Shown here one piece after another: positions 1 to 11,556 of a stretch of 64,000 bases of DNA. A program made the translations under genes and the position numbers. Each line of letters opens with the position of its first letter. The first letter of the stretch is position 1. The notes under the pieces were generated by a model. The model was not told the DNA's origin. It saw only the letters and a program-made list of their open reading frames with translations, and did no database searches. The stretch is from Chloranthus sessilifolius. Its lineage: Eukaryota > Streptophyta > Magnoliopsida > Chloranthales > Chloranthaceae. Location: contig CM037595.1 of NCBI GenBank assembly GCA_021018995.1, forward strand, positions 78,679,159-78,743,158, written 5' to 3'.

Positions 1-1749
1 AATGCTCGAATTCGAATTTATTTGGAAAACTAGAAATCTCAGAGAAGTTCGGAGAAGGAAAAGCACCTTGAGCGAAATCTAACTGTGATAGCCTCTTCCC
101 CTTGTTCCGAACTGATAGGAAAGGAAGAGTGTCTCACAGAAAGCCACCCAGGATCTGTGGGATCCATTGTTGGAAGCTCCCCTTGGACACATTAAAAAAT
201 GAGGAGCAACTAACACTGAATCCGCAGAGCCTACGGAGGAAAAATAAGCATCGGTCACGAGAACTCTGATCTTGCCTTATCCTTCGGTTTCCTCTCTACC
301 ACCTTTTTCTCTTCCATCTCTTCCCCCGATGGGGTGACACTTCGAGTTGGATTGATAGCACCAACCTTAGCATCACCTTGAATTCCCAATCCCGTCCATT
401 CTCATCATCCACTTAATAAGCACAGCTCATCGGGTCTAATACCCGGGATACGAAATAGAAAGGAATAAAAGACATTAATAAATAAAAAATGCTCAAACTT
501 ATAAACACAAGGTATCCCCCCCCAAAAAAAAACTTTTTAACCTATAAGCTTAAAATGAAAGTTCAAAATAAACAATAAACCCAAAGCCTTAAATTCACAC
601 ATTTATAAACTCTGTTTTTTTTGAATCACCAATGGACAAGTGCCACACATTTGAACCCCCTACCAAGATGATTGAATCCAAAACCATACACACCCCCCTT
701 TAAAAAGATCACAATTCATGACAACCAAGATGAACTAATAATTACACAACACTTGCCCCTCTAAAAGCACAAACTCCCCAAGTCTAGATAGACCAATAGG
801 ATTGAAACACCCAACCACCATCTAGAACCCATGAAAAACTCACACATTCTAACAAGTATCATCTCAGACTACACCTTGAACAAAATAAAACACCTCAAAC
901 AAAATAAACTACATTCAATAAGACCAAAACCTCAAACAAACAAAAAAAAACTCAAACAGGACAAAGCCTAAAAAAAATGCCCCAATAAGCCTGATAAAAT
1001 CAAGTGGCCCTACTAAGTAGGACCTAATAGGACGAATGAATAAACCAGGTCATTCTCATAACGAACTTTAAAATTATAAGCTAACTTAGATCTTAAAACT
1101 ATGATAAAGCAAGTAAGCCCAGTTAATTAATCAATAAGAATTTAAGCCCAATCAATGAGACAGTGAAAATATACAATAAAAAAAATGCCCCTTTATTTAT
1201 AATTTAAAATTTTACAAGTTTCATCGGAGGCATACCTCCCAAATTATAACCCAAAACAAAAACCTAAAATCTAACATACAACTCAAAATGAAAACCAAAA
1301 TTACGATGATCCAAACGAGGAGTAGAACGTCCAATCGGAGGCTTCAGAAATGTTGCCACCAGACTTGGGGAACTCAAACAAGCCACCGACAGAAGAGACG
1401 GAAAATGGGTTAGGGAGTGCAACCCTCCATTTATGGCACCTCTCCCCGCCATCTTCACTTCCTCCGTCGTCGCTCCATCAACGCTGCCTTCACTGCTCCC
1501 TAGAAAGGAACGGTGTGAAGACCAACGCTCTCATTCCCAACACTGTCCATTCTCAGAATAATATTGTGCTCAGACATCACACTAGCATAAAGATCATGTA
1601 AAATAACAAATATAGGAAGAAACCCCATCCCAATCTGACGGTTAGATCACTCAATATCACTGAAACACGAATCTCAGAATGCTAGAATACTTAGAAAAGT
1701 CAAGACTCGAGACTAAACCCGAGAATGAAAAGAAAATGAAGACTTCTTT

Positions 1750-2150
1750 GCTTATATAGAGTATGGCCTTAATCACGCGCCTAAAAATGTGCACTTAATC
1801 TGATCACGCTAGGAAGATCACGCTCAATCGAAAACCTGCGCTCCTAACCAGCCGAGCAATATGGCTGTCGCCCTCACAGATAGCGCGACCTTATGATTCC
1901 GCGCTGCCCACCAGCCGCACAATCCGATTAAATGACTCACTTTTATCGCACAATTTGAAAGATCACCCGTACGCTGTCCGGGTGATGCTTCAGTCGCGCT
2001 TAGGTATTAGAGCGCGTAATCTAATCACACGTTCACCTGCACACGCGTAAATACTTCCTTTAGACCTTGAATCGCACGCTTGGAATTGGGCATGTGATCA
2101 GTTTAAGCGGCTGATATCAGGCGCTTAATTCTTGATTTTGCTTGAAATTT
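1750..2150 (-). promoter_or_regulatory. Antisense promoter-like module of T1
   Basis: On the minus strand a TATATAAG box (1752-1759) is preceded by about 380 bases of closely spaced GCGC-containing words next to AAT, for example near 1770, 1900, 2010 and 2100. The same arrangement stands before TATA boxes at 34893, 44085 and 46784 in the related elements. Transcription would run leftward, toward the place where T5 holds its PMD gene. The promoter role is inferred from the TATA box and from conservation. Confidence 0.5.
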
Positions 2151-2164
2151 ACCCCTCCTCGAGC

Positions 2165-2930
2165 GAGAGTCCCCTTTGCCCCATCGCAAAGCCTCATGAG
2201 CCATTCAGATTGAAAAGGGACCGTCACTCGCTATCGTCCCATCGTAAAATTATACCCATGCCCTCATGGCCCATCGTGAAAAGCCAAAAATAAATCTCCC
2301 GAGAATGCAAATACACCAAACAACAAAAAAAGTAAGTCAATCACAACGCAACTACAACATAATCTCACCAAAACCCAAGATCTGCCAAAGAAAGAAACTA
2401 GACACACTTGTTACATGAACACCCTACCCAGCATAACGCTTAGCTCACTTCCCATCATGGACACCACTACCCAAAAAAAAATCATTCATAACACCGGTCG
2501 CACTAAAAGAAGAAAGGGAGAAAGCACGAGCACGTCCCATCGCTAAAACAAAGAGCCTCCTCCCAAAGTGCCCACCACAAACCTACCAGACGCCACTGCA
2601 ACAGAAAGGTAGGAAGACGTGAGACTACTCCCATGTCCCATCTCATTTCACTACTACCAAGCTACAATGCGAATATCTCAGCAATGCCTCTCAAGTCCCA
2701 TCTTGGTACCACTACAATCACCAAGGTCCCATCACGACATCACGCTGACAACCGCCAACCACCACTTAAGCAACAAGCAAAAAAAAAAAAAAGAAAAAAA
2801 AAATGGTACCCTACTACGACATTGCACCCGGAACATTTGCATTACAATGATAGCCACCGAGTCCCGTCGCGATGCTATAATACTGCCAAAGTACCACCGC
2901 TACAATACTCCCAAGGTCTCATCGCACAAT
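2165..2930 (+). repeat. Degenerate array of GTCCCATCGC words (PBS-complementary)
   Basis: About ten copies of a word close to GTCCCATCGC are spread at irregular spacing, for example 2236-2245 and 2534-2543, with others near 2180, 2266, 2450, 2632, 2694, 2726, 2860 and 2911. The family PBS ends in CGATGGGAC, so these words are its reverse complement in the same RNA. The equivalent regions of T3 and T5 carry the same array. Function unknown. Confidence 0.6.
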
Positions 2931-4051
2931 TCAGGTAAGTATCACCCCCAGGTAAGTCCCCCTTTTTAATTAATCAATATTTCTTCTAAGTTATAATTAT
3001 CTATGATTAAGTCAAAATATTTTCAAAACCCGTCTCTCTCAACTCATGAATTACTGTAGTTCTCCCATAAGAGATAATCATCAGTATTCGTCGAGAAGGT
3101 TAGATGGAGTATTCGGCATGCCAAGTGTCGTCTTGACAATCACATGACTGGTCGGGTCCACAAATCTCGTACCAGTAGATCTGCTCAGCGACATCTCGGA
3201 AGCCACATTTTTTACTATTTTACCACCGAATTGATCTTAAGTTAAAATCCCCAAAAGTTTAAAATCCCTTACTCATTCTAAAATCATTTCTTTCAAAAAT
3301 CTTTCTTCTCTTACTTGCAAAGCAAAAGAAAAAAAAATAAAAAAGAAAAAGAATAAAATAAACAAAATGAACAAAATACATAGACCCAACTCACCTTTCT
3401 TTAAATACCACAACCAACTACACTTAGCCTTGACCTTTAAATCTCGAAGCCCTCTGAACTCGCAATCAAGCGCATATGCCACTGCACAAGATCACTTGTT
3501 CAGATGTAAAAAAAAAATGACTCTAGATGAATCGAGCGCATATGCCACTACGCAAAATTTGACTGAGCACACTTCACAAAATTTACCTCAATTACCAGCC
3601 CAAATCAACCATTCCCCTGGGAAGCCAAACAATGAGTATACTCAATCTAAGAACTTACAAATGCCTATTGGAAATGAAACGCCTGACGTGCATTGGTGTG
3701 AGCAATGACGTGCCTGGTCTGACATGACTTGCAAAAGCTTTCGACACTACATACTATTTCATCTCTTTATTATCGGTCCTTGGACCTTGTTTTGGACATT
3801 TGATTGACGCCCCGGTACCTCGATTGCGTAAAATCTCTCTGTTAACTCGCGCCATGCGACGGGATGTGCCATGCACCCACAGACCCAGAATATGCCCTGC
3901 GATAGCTACCATTTGCCCTTCAAATGCTCCATTTTAGCTTGCGCTGATAGATAAGAAAGCCAAGCTTGCCATGTCAGCATCACCAATTCACATTTGTGAA
4001 TTCCCAAGAAACAGGAAGGCACCTTGAATGAGGGGGGTCTACTTCTTCGAC

Positions 4052-4089
4052 GCGTTCTTACTTCGCAAGAGCGCGCCAAAGAGGGGCAT
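4052..4089 (+). other. Hairpin and polypurine tract before the T1 3' LTR
   Basis: An 8-base inverted repeat (4052-4059 with 4067-4074, one G-U pair) lies just before the purine run AAAGAGGGGCAT at 4078-4089. The LTR follows at once. The purine run is the expected plus-strand primer. The hairpin recurs at the same place in T3 and T5. Confidence 0.65.
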
Positions 4090-6502
4090 TATAGACACCC
4101 CCATTTCGCTCTCTCGAAGTACACGAATTCGTTTGGTCAGCCCTTGATCTCTCTAACCCTCGACATGGGACCATGCAACTGTACATGGCTGAACACAAGC
4201 TGAAACAATAGCTTGGTGGCTCATATCCCAACATAGGGAGGCTATATACTAAGCAATAGTATATAGTCGGGATGCAGACTGAAACAATAATCCTTCATTC
4301 CATTCTTGAGATCGTACCCTGAATTAAACTGTTGAAAACTCACGCGTAATTCGATCACATGCAGAACCACAAGCGCACGATTAGTCTCCTTTCAGACCAA
4401 ACTTCCTTTCACAGACCATTTTGAGACTCGATTAGGCGCCTAAAATCAGACGCGCGATCAGATTGAGCGCTACACCACCAGCGCGCAATTGGCCTATGCC
4501 CGACCTAGTCTCCTACCCTCGACCCTTATGTTTCCTCGATTAAGTGCTTCAGGTAATACGCTTAATAGGATTACGCACGTCCCATCATGTGCATAATTAG
4601 TCCTGAATTCATTAGGACTAGGAAACCCGTTGAGTAATTCAGCCGGTTGCTCACTGAGTCGGTGACCAACTCAAAGCGATTAAGCGCCAGAAAACTGGCA
4701 CGCAATTCAATTAAATGCCCAAAAATAGGCGCGTAATTAAATGAAAACCTATAAAAGCTTTTTTCTCAAAGAGTGAGAAGAGGCTGGCAATTTTGAGAGA
4801 GAGAACGGAACTTTTTTGGGACTTCGAAACCAAAGAACTCCGAGGACAAGCCCATAGAGCAAATTAGTCATGATGTCGATATTCAAACCCCTGAATCTTC
4901 GATGATTCCTCTCCGCGGCCCCGACCCTAGGTAAGAATTTAATTTTGCTTTAGACTTAGGATTTCCCCTCAGTTTAATTAATCAATTCTATTTCTAATTT
5001 TTAGATCGTAGCACCTTCTATGAACCAAAATTCTCTATATTCGGTTCTAGTTCTCGATTTTTTAAATCGGTCCTTAATCTAGCGGTCCGATAGACCGAAC
5101 TTATGCTCTTATTCTACTCTAAAATCTTAATTTACAGTCCTATCATTAATTTTTTATTCTGACTCTCAGAGTTCAGAACCAGTCCTTAATCATACGGCCT
5201 GATTTTTCTGATTTCGAACCCGAATTCAGTCCTAAAATTTTAATCTATAATTTAATTCTATATTTTCATACCGTCAAAAATCTAAAAAAAAATATAAATT
5301 TCAGTTCATAACTTTAGTTTCTCAATCTAATTTCTTATTATAATTTCAAATTCAATTCTAAAAATCTCCCTTTTATTATTTAACCATTGACCTATCTTTT
5401 ATCTCAGCCATCCTATTTGCCCACGAGAGCTTACGAAGGGTACTCGAGAATGAGGCCAATCCTCCTTAGCATAGCGGGCCCAACCCCCCCTTTTTATTTA
5501 GATTGTTTAGGGTTAACTAGTTAGTTACATTTAGTTTTTCTATTTTAATATAATTGGCTAATTGCATCAAATAGGCCTTCATATCATTATTTGCTTTAAT
5601 TCAATTTAGTCTTCTAGTTCAGTCAATTTATTATTTCAACCAGAATTTAGAAAAGTTAGTTCGTTTATTATTAGTTAGATTTTTACCATAATTGATATGT
5701 AAATTACGATTCTAAGAAAAAGAGTTAATCTTGTTGCCTCGGTCATTTATTCCTATTTTAGTAAATTGATTTATTGCTTCAATCAGAGTCATAGTAAAAA
5801 AAGATTAGTATTTGTTTTCTTCAAATTAGAATGCTAGTAAGATTACCTTAAGTGTTTTAGTTGTGATTGTTATACAATTGATACATCTGCTTATCTAGAA
5901 TTGCAATAAAATTAGCGTACCTGTTTTATCCAGAATTGCGATATAATTGGACTCTTTTATTTAATTGGAATATTATTGGAACTAATACACATGCATTCCT
6001 AGTACCAGTAGGAGACTAAAAATGATTGGACTCTTAGTAGTACTAGGACTTTAATATTAATTGGACTCCTAATGATACCGAGAAACTAAAAATAATTGGA
6101 CTCCTGATAGCATCAGGACACTAAAATAACCCATCATAATAAGCTCAGCTAATCATATTTAACAACAAAAAAAGAGAATCTAAATCGACCATAACCGCAA
6201 TAAGGGAAACTAAAAAGAAAGCTGAAACTATCTAATTAAAATAGGACACTACTGCTAACGTTCAGGTGGACGATTCAGTATAAAAGTAACCCACACCTGC
6301 TTAAACGCGTGATCATTAACGTGTTACAGCGTCGATAAATATCTGTAGCTGGCGATCGCAAATCAACTAGAAATCATCCTAGGAAATTCCACTGATTGTT
6401 ATTTAACCCCACCTTATCACATACACTGCATCGCTAAAGTCCAACAGAACAGAATTGGAAGCCACTTATTCAACGAGAATCGAGAGGAACCCAGAAAAAG
6501 CG
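4090..6502 (+). repeat. 3' LTR of T1 (Tat-type)
   Basis: It begins with a form of TGTAGACACCCCC, the shared start of this LTR family. It is collinear with 35349-37736 (T4) and with the reverse strand of 26260-29331 (T2) and 39418-41836 (T5). Shared landmarks are the ACTATTGTTTCAG-type words near the start, the GCGC-rich U3, the TATA box at 4750, the stretch around 5400-5510 (family-wide wording about 700 bases past the TATA) and the AT-rich TTAATTAGA-like part to about 6240. The right edge abuts TG1. The copy is old and incomplete. Confidence 0.85.
4320..4770 (+). promoter_or_regulatory. U3 promoter of the T1 LTR
   Basis: TATAAAA lies at 4750-4756. Upstream are many GCGC words next to AAT (4337-4740) and a 17-base inverted repeat at 4656-4672 related to GAGTCGGTGACCGACTC. 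The same three elements occur in the same order in the other Tat LTRs. A transcription start about 30 bases past the TATA is inferred. Confidence 0.65.
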
Positions 6503-6504
6503 GG

Positions 6505-8618
6505 TGGCCCTGGAAGAGAGAGACGCCCAAAATTCCCCTCGTGTAGATCTCGTGCACTCTGGAGCCTTACAAGTTACTACGCGAGCACAGGAGCCCACCT
6601 GCGCGAGTACTTAGCGAGAGAGAGAGCTCCTGAAGCTCTACTGCGCGAAACACCCTGGCTCTCCAGATCATCTCCATGATAGCACTGCGATGCGAAGCAA
6701 TTGCGCGATTCACTAAAGGTTTACTGCATGAATGAGCCATTCCCATCAGCCAAAGGCAAATCCGTGAAAGTAAAGCAACTACGCGAGTAAACTAAAACAA
6801 CTGCCAGCCCCGCTAAGCGCGGGCTCTACACTTCTCAGTTTAACTCAGGGACCTTTTGGGAATTTCCCAAGGCTAGGGCACACTTCTCGAGGCATAGATT
6901 TCAAAGTGCATATCTCGAGGCATTCAAGGGTTGTAATAGTGCCACGTTTGCTAGAAAAATTAGGGTTAATCTCTTTAGAGCCAAGGCCATTTTGACAAAG
7001 TATATAAGCTGTACTTAGAGTTTATTATTTTCATCTTTCCTTCATCCTCTGCTAGCTGAGGCTCTAGCAGGCAAGGGTTAGGGTTTGATCACTTCTTTTG
7101 CCTATTTCTTTTCTCTCTTAGCTCAGTACTTGCTGGCTAATCCCCCTATAAGTAGCTAAGTTTAGTTTTGTTTTAGTCTTCTAATAGATTTTGTATACAT
7201 TGGGATCGTGGATGAGCAGTTGTGTATGGGCTGCAGCCAGGAGATAGTTCATTATAAGTTTTACTGTTATCAATGAACTGTTATTTTAATGCTTAATCAA
7301 ATCTATAGATCTTATGGTTTCTTTAGATGTCTATAGGATCCATATATTTGGGATTAGCCCATTAAGTTTCTAGTAGGTCTATTATTTACCATCTGATTTC
7401 TCTTGGTTTGATAGACACAGAGAAAATAATGCTGAATCTATAGTGAGATCCAGGGAGCTCGGAGGCCTGCAGACCATGGTGATTGCAGCAGTTTTCATGT
7501 TCTTTCTCAGGCCTCTGTGGGATGGACAGACCAATGGGATACCCTGTGACCATTCAAGTGGATAGAGTATAGCCCTAAGGTTGTGTCCATTCACATGTTT
7601 GAGAAGGATTCTTCTCCCCTTCACATGAGCTTCTAGAGCCTTGTAAAGAGGTTTGTACAGTAACTGGCTCCCCTCTGTTCTACCTAATCGATATCAAATA
7701 TTAGATTTGATCTCTTGTAGTAATTGCAGCTTGAGGCTGAGTCATTGCAGGCTGTTTGTAGTAATGACCAGCTGAGCTAAAGGCCTTATTCAACTTGTTA
7801 CATGGTCCTTTTTGCGAATACTAGTGAGTAGTAAGCCTTAGCAAAGTACTTAGGATCTTATGGGTTGGAATATCTATGGATGTTAGCCAGGTCTGTGTGC
7901 AGATCTGGGGAGCTTGTAGCACTGGCATTACATAGTGCTGCAATAGTATTCATGGCTAGAGCTGGTCCAGTGGCTGTGGAAATGATTAGTCCACTTTTTT
8001 GGATTAGACTAGCAAATTTCTGATTTAACTAATGAGATTTGACAAACTCTATCAGATACCCTATAACTATTATAGTGGACAGAGTATAGCCCTAAGAGTG
8101 CCCCAAATGGCATGGGTTAAACTGGGAGCTTTTACCTTGTTGAGACTATTTATAGCATCTCAGCAAGGAGCACTGTAGAGACAGACTAAATCTGAGTTAC
8201 ATTACTATATCATTAACTCTAGCTCAACCTGCTTACTTCACATATTTTTTGTATTTTATTTTGGCACATATTACCACCATCTTCTTCTTAACCCTTTCTT
8301 TAGGATAGGGCTACATTTTCTTTTTCTATTTTTAGGATTAATTTAGTATAGTCGTGACACCCAACTCCCTTTCTTTAGGATTGTCAGATCTGTAGTCAGA
8401 TCTGGAGGCCTACTATTATAGCCCATTTTGGGTTCTAGATCAATTTCTCTATGGGACAAACTCTTACTTATCAAAACATGCTTCAATGGACCCTGTATCT
8501 TGCAGGACTGTGTGTATTTCAGACTTGCTATGCTGACCCTTCTCTAATTCCCCACTCTTGATTTATTCTCTCTACTATTCTTAATAAAATAGCAGTAAGA
8601 GTCTCGAAAAAAATAACA
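6505..8618 (+). repeat. 5' LTR of TG1
   Basis: The part from about 7275 to 8618 is repeated at 16463-17792. The right end, AACA at 8618, is followed after six bases by a PBS. The left 770 bases (6505-7274) occur only here. They contain a TATA box and promoter words, so I take them as U3, with the start at TGG near 6505. Alternatively the LTR starts at the TG at 7274 and the left part has another origin. Confidence 0.6.
6560..7010 (+). promoter_or_regulatory. U3-like promoter of TG1
   Basis: TATATAAG lies at 7001-7008. Upstream there are about seven CTACGCGAG-like words (for example near 6575, 6601, 6645, 6702 and 6781). The same words stand before the TATA box of the internal promoter at 11209. 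The role is inferred. Confidence 0.5.
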
Positions 8619-8624
8619 AGTTTT

Positions 8625-8642
8625 TGGCGCCACTGTCGGAGA
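8625..8642 (+). other. Primer-binding site of TG1
   Basis: TGGCGCCACTGTCGGAGA lies six bases after the LTR end. It resembles the TGGCGCCGTTGCCGGGGA site common in Athila and Tat elements. Confidence 0.75.
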
Positions 8643-9077
8643 TATTGATCTTTTTAGTAGACCTGAGTTGTACTATAACTTAGACCAACAAATTCTTTGT
8701 AGTCGTGTTTAATTTAGAATTAAAGTACTACTGATTCTTTATGGAATTTTACAGAAATGGACAGCAGAAGAAGGGAAAAGCTAGAGCTGCAAGTGGAGTG
8801 TAGCTAGCTCTGTTTGCACTTTCTTTCTCCTAAATCTTATGTCATTTATGTTGAATCCCCTGTTATTTTGTTTAGTATAAATCTGTGTAGTTATTACTTT
8901 TTATTTGTTTGAAATTATTTCTGTGTGCTTGTAAGCATTTTTATTACTGTTGGTGCGTGTATACTCGGTAGAAGGTCCTTAAACCCTGACTTGGAACCCC
9001 CAAATCCGAAGGTGGAAAGGATCCTTAGACCTAGACACACCACCTAGGGCACTTCTATTGAGACTGAACCAGTTACC
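8643..9077 (+). other. Untranslated leader of TG1
   Basis: 435 bases between PBS and gag, T-rich in the middle, with no ORF. The last hundred bases (8950-9060) are richer in C and G and have the usual look of a gag leader in this lineage. Confidence 0.6.
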
Positions 9078-10422
9078 ATGGCTGAGAGGCAGAGGACATT
9101 GAAAGAATACAATGCACCTGGGGAGTACACCTCTCCCTTCTGCATTCAGTTTCCCTCTGTTGAGGGGAACTATGAAATTAAATCTTCCACCATCAGTATG
9201 CTGCCTTCATTTCATGGGATGAGTAAAGAAGATCCCTACAAGCATATTGACCAATTTTTAACACTTTGCACTACCTTCAACATTGCTGGCTTGGGGCCTA
9301 AGGCCACTAAATTGATGCTTTTTCCTTTTTCATTAAAGGATAAAGCCAGCACATGACTATCAAAGCTCCCAGTCATGGAGTGACCTTCAGACCAAGTTCC
9401 TGGCAAAGTTTTTCCCTATGAACAAAACAAACCAGATGAGGATAAAAATTTTGTCATTCACTCAGTCCTCAACTGAGAATTTTAATGAAGCTTGGAAAAG
9501 ATTCTAGGAGATGTTAAAACAATGCCCCCACCACCAAATCCTAATGTGGCAGCTTGTCCAAGTGTTCTATCAAGGAATTAATGTCAAGAGCAGGGATATG
9601 GTGGATGCTTCTTGTGGTGGTAGCTACCTCCACAAGACAGCTGAGGAAGCTTGAGAGTTGTTTGACATAATAGGGGAGAATTTCATGCAGCAAGAGTCTT
9701 TGTCATGCAATGACAGTTAGATTCCAGCTAAGATGGTGAAAGAGGCCACCCCTAGAGGTGGAAAATATAAAGTGAAGGTGCAAGGTGATCTGGAGAGGAA
9801 GGTGGATAACCTGAGCTTGAAGTTTGACAAATTGATGAATGTGATGCAGCCTCGGATGGTTGCATAGGTGGAGGAAGCATGTCTGATATGCCAATCCTCC
9901 ACACATTTTCTTCATGATTGTCCATCTGCCAACCAATTTCCAGATTTTGTTATGGAGTATGCCAATGCTTCTCAAACCTTTGGGCAGCAGTCTGCTGAGT
10001 ATTCTTGGAGGAACCACCCAAATCTGAGGTGGAGACAAGTCTCATATCTTCAATCCCAGCAGCAGCAGATGGTAACTCCCTACAGACCCCAGCACCAGGT
10101 TAATCAAGGTTACCCATTAAGGCAAAATTTCCTGTTACCTACCCTATAGTCTAACTAGTTGGCTATGTCCCCTCAACAGCCCAAATCTTCTTCATTTGAA
10201 GAGCAGATGCTGGCTTCAATACAGAACTTGGGAAACTTGGTGCAGACTGTCAATTCTCATGGACAGAGCATCAAAAAGATTAAGGACCAGCTTGGTCAAA
10301 TCTATAATGCTCTGAACAGGAGGGAGGAAGGAAAATTGTCTAGTCAGCCCCTGACAAACTCAAAAGGTCAGTTTATGATTGGTGATGCATCCTCCATTCA
10401 GGAGGAAGCTAGTGCCCAGTGA
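9078..10422 (+). pseudogene. Athila-like gag of TG1 (broken)
   Basis: Gag forms the inner shell of the virus-like particle. The start MAERQRTLKEYNAPGEYTSP and the following SMLPSFHGMSKEDPYKHIDQF match the N-terminal and capsid-start pattern of Athila-type gag (retrotransposon gag family). A cysteine-histidine stretch (CLICQSSTHFLHDCPSANQF, around 9890) is the zinc-knuckle remnant. The C-terminal part around 10200-10360 has the NLGNLVQTVNSHGQSIKKIK and LGQIYNALNRREEGKL type of wording typical of the Athila gag tail. The first ATG after the leader is taken as the start. It is broken in several places. The family call is firm, its activity none. Confidence 0.85.
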
Positions 10423-11556
10423 GCCAAATATTGGTGATAATTGTATCATATGTATAAAAAAAATTTATGTTGAATTGTGTTTTTTAGAATTCTATCATTT
10501 GTATTTTATGTGTTATGATTGGTTTGATTGTTTTGCTTTGTCTATATTTTAATTGTTTGTGAATGAAAACATGTGCCTTTGTATCATCTGAATTGGTTGT
10601 GTGTTTGTTGATGAATGGCTGAGATACCCTGATCATGATTTGCATGAAATCGAGCTAAAAAACTACTTTTACAATTCTGCAATATTGATGAACAACTGAT
10701 TAAAAATGGATATAAGCTTTTCATGAGTAAAATGAAGCCCCTGTCTGAGGCTTGGTGCTCATGCACAGTGGTTGGGTGCACAACAGCATGAGGCACCAAC
10801 CAATGTGTTGCACTAAGATTACAAGAGTGAAGGTTGTACAAGAAATACTATCTCGCTAAGTTGAAAGGCTTAAATTTGCTGTGCGAGCCATCTTTTGGCT
10901 TCCTCGTGCGCTAAGATAGCTATGCCCTGACAGTTAAAGTGTCTCACAGAGTTGCTTTCTACTCCGTGAGCTTAATTTGTGTGAAAAGGATGCCTTCTGG
11001 GTGTTCTACGAGAGTACTGCGCGAGGAAATTTCCTGAAGCATATCAAGGTCTCGTGCACTACAGCTAAGGCCTCAACACCACGAAAGGCACCGTGAGGAA
11101 GTTTGTTCTGCTATGCGACAGAACCTTTCACAGACTTAAAAGCCATCTACGCAACAATCCTACTCCGCGAGAGCCTTAAGCCAACTCCGCGAACCACGGG
11201 ATTTACTCTATAAACTCAGTGAATTCTCTCATTTGCTTCATTTTCTCTCTCTGCCCTAGCTCTCTCCGCCCAAAATCGAGCCCCTCTTTCTCTATTTTCC
11301 TCTCCATAGCTTGAGCCACTCCATCTGAAGCTTTTTCATCTCACCATTTTGCTCCCCAGCTATTCCTGGTTACTTTGAGCGCGGTTTGGGGGGATTTAAG
11401 CTACTGTGCACATTTCAACGTGGAACCCTAGCTCGCATTGGGTAAGCTCTGCAACTCTCCCTCTGTGCTTTGATTGGTTTAGTAAATTAGAGAGAGAGAA
11501 GATGAATTGTGATATTTTTGGTGCCTACTTAGAGTAATCTACATTCTCTAAGATCT
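10423..11556 (+). promoter_or_regulatory. Spacer with internal promoter for the second TG1 ORF
   Basis: The first 400 bases are AT-rich and hold nothing I recognise. From about 10850 to 11200 there are roughly nine words like CTACGCGAG or CTCCGCGAG, then TATAAAC at 11209-11215. A pyrimidine-rich leader (11220-11350) follows, typical of a plant 5' UTR. GGTAAGC near 11451 could be a 5' UTR intron donor, but I cannot place an acceptor. The shared word set with the LTR promoter suggests that the second ORF has its own promoter of LTR type. Confidence 0.5.

Larger units (their letters stand above)
1..4089 (+). mobile_element. T1: 3' internal region of a Tat-type Ty3/gypsy element
   Basis: This stretch is the part of a plus-strand element lying between pol (off the left edge) and its 3' LTR. 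It corresponds, reversed, to 41837-45810 in T5 and in part to 32288-35348 in T3. Blocks at 1-430 and 1260-1620 match T5 at about 45300-45800 and 44240-44600. It ends in a purine tract directly before the LTR. I see no sense-strand ORF worth calling. The T5 counterpart carries an antisense PMD gene further from the LTR, which would lie left of this window. The element is broken and incomplete here. The lineage is inferred from the T2 and T5 relatives. Confidence 0.8.

Noticed and set aside
7382-7624. 80-residue minus-strand ORF in the TG1 LTR
   Set aside because: Not kept open in the second LTR copy, and opposite to element transcription.
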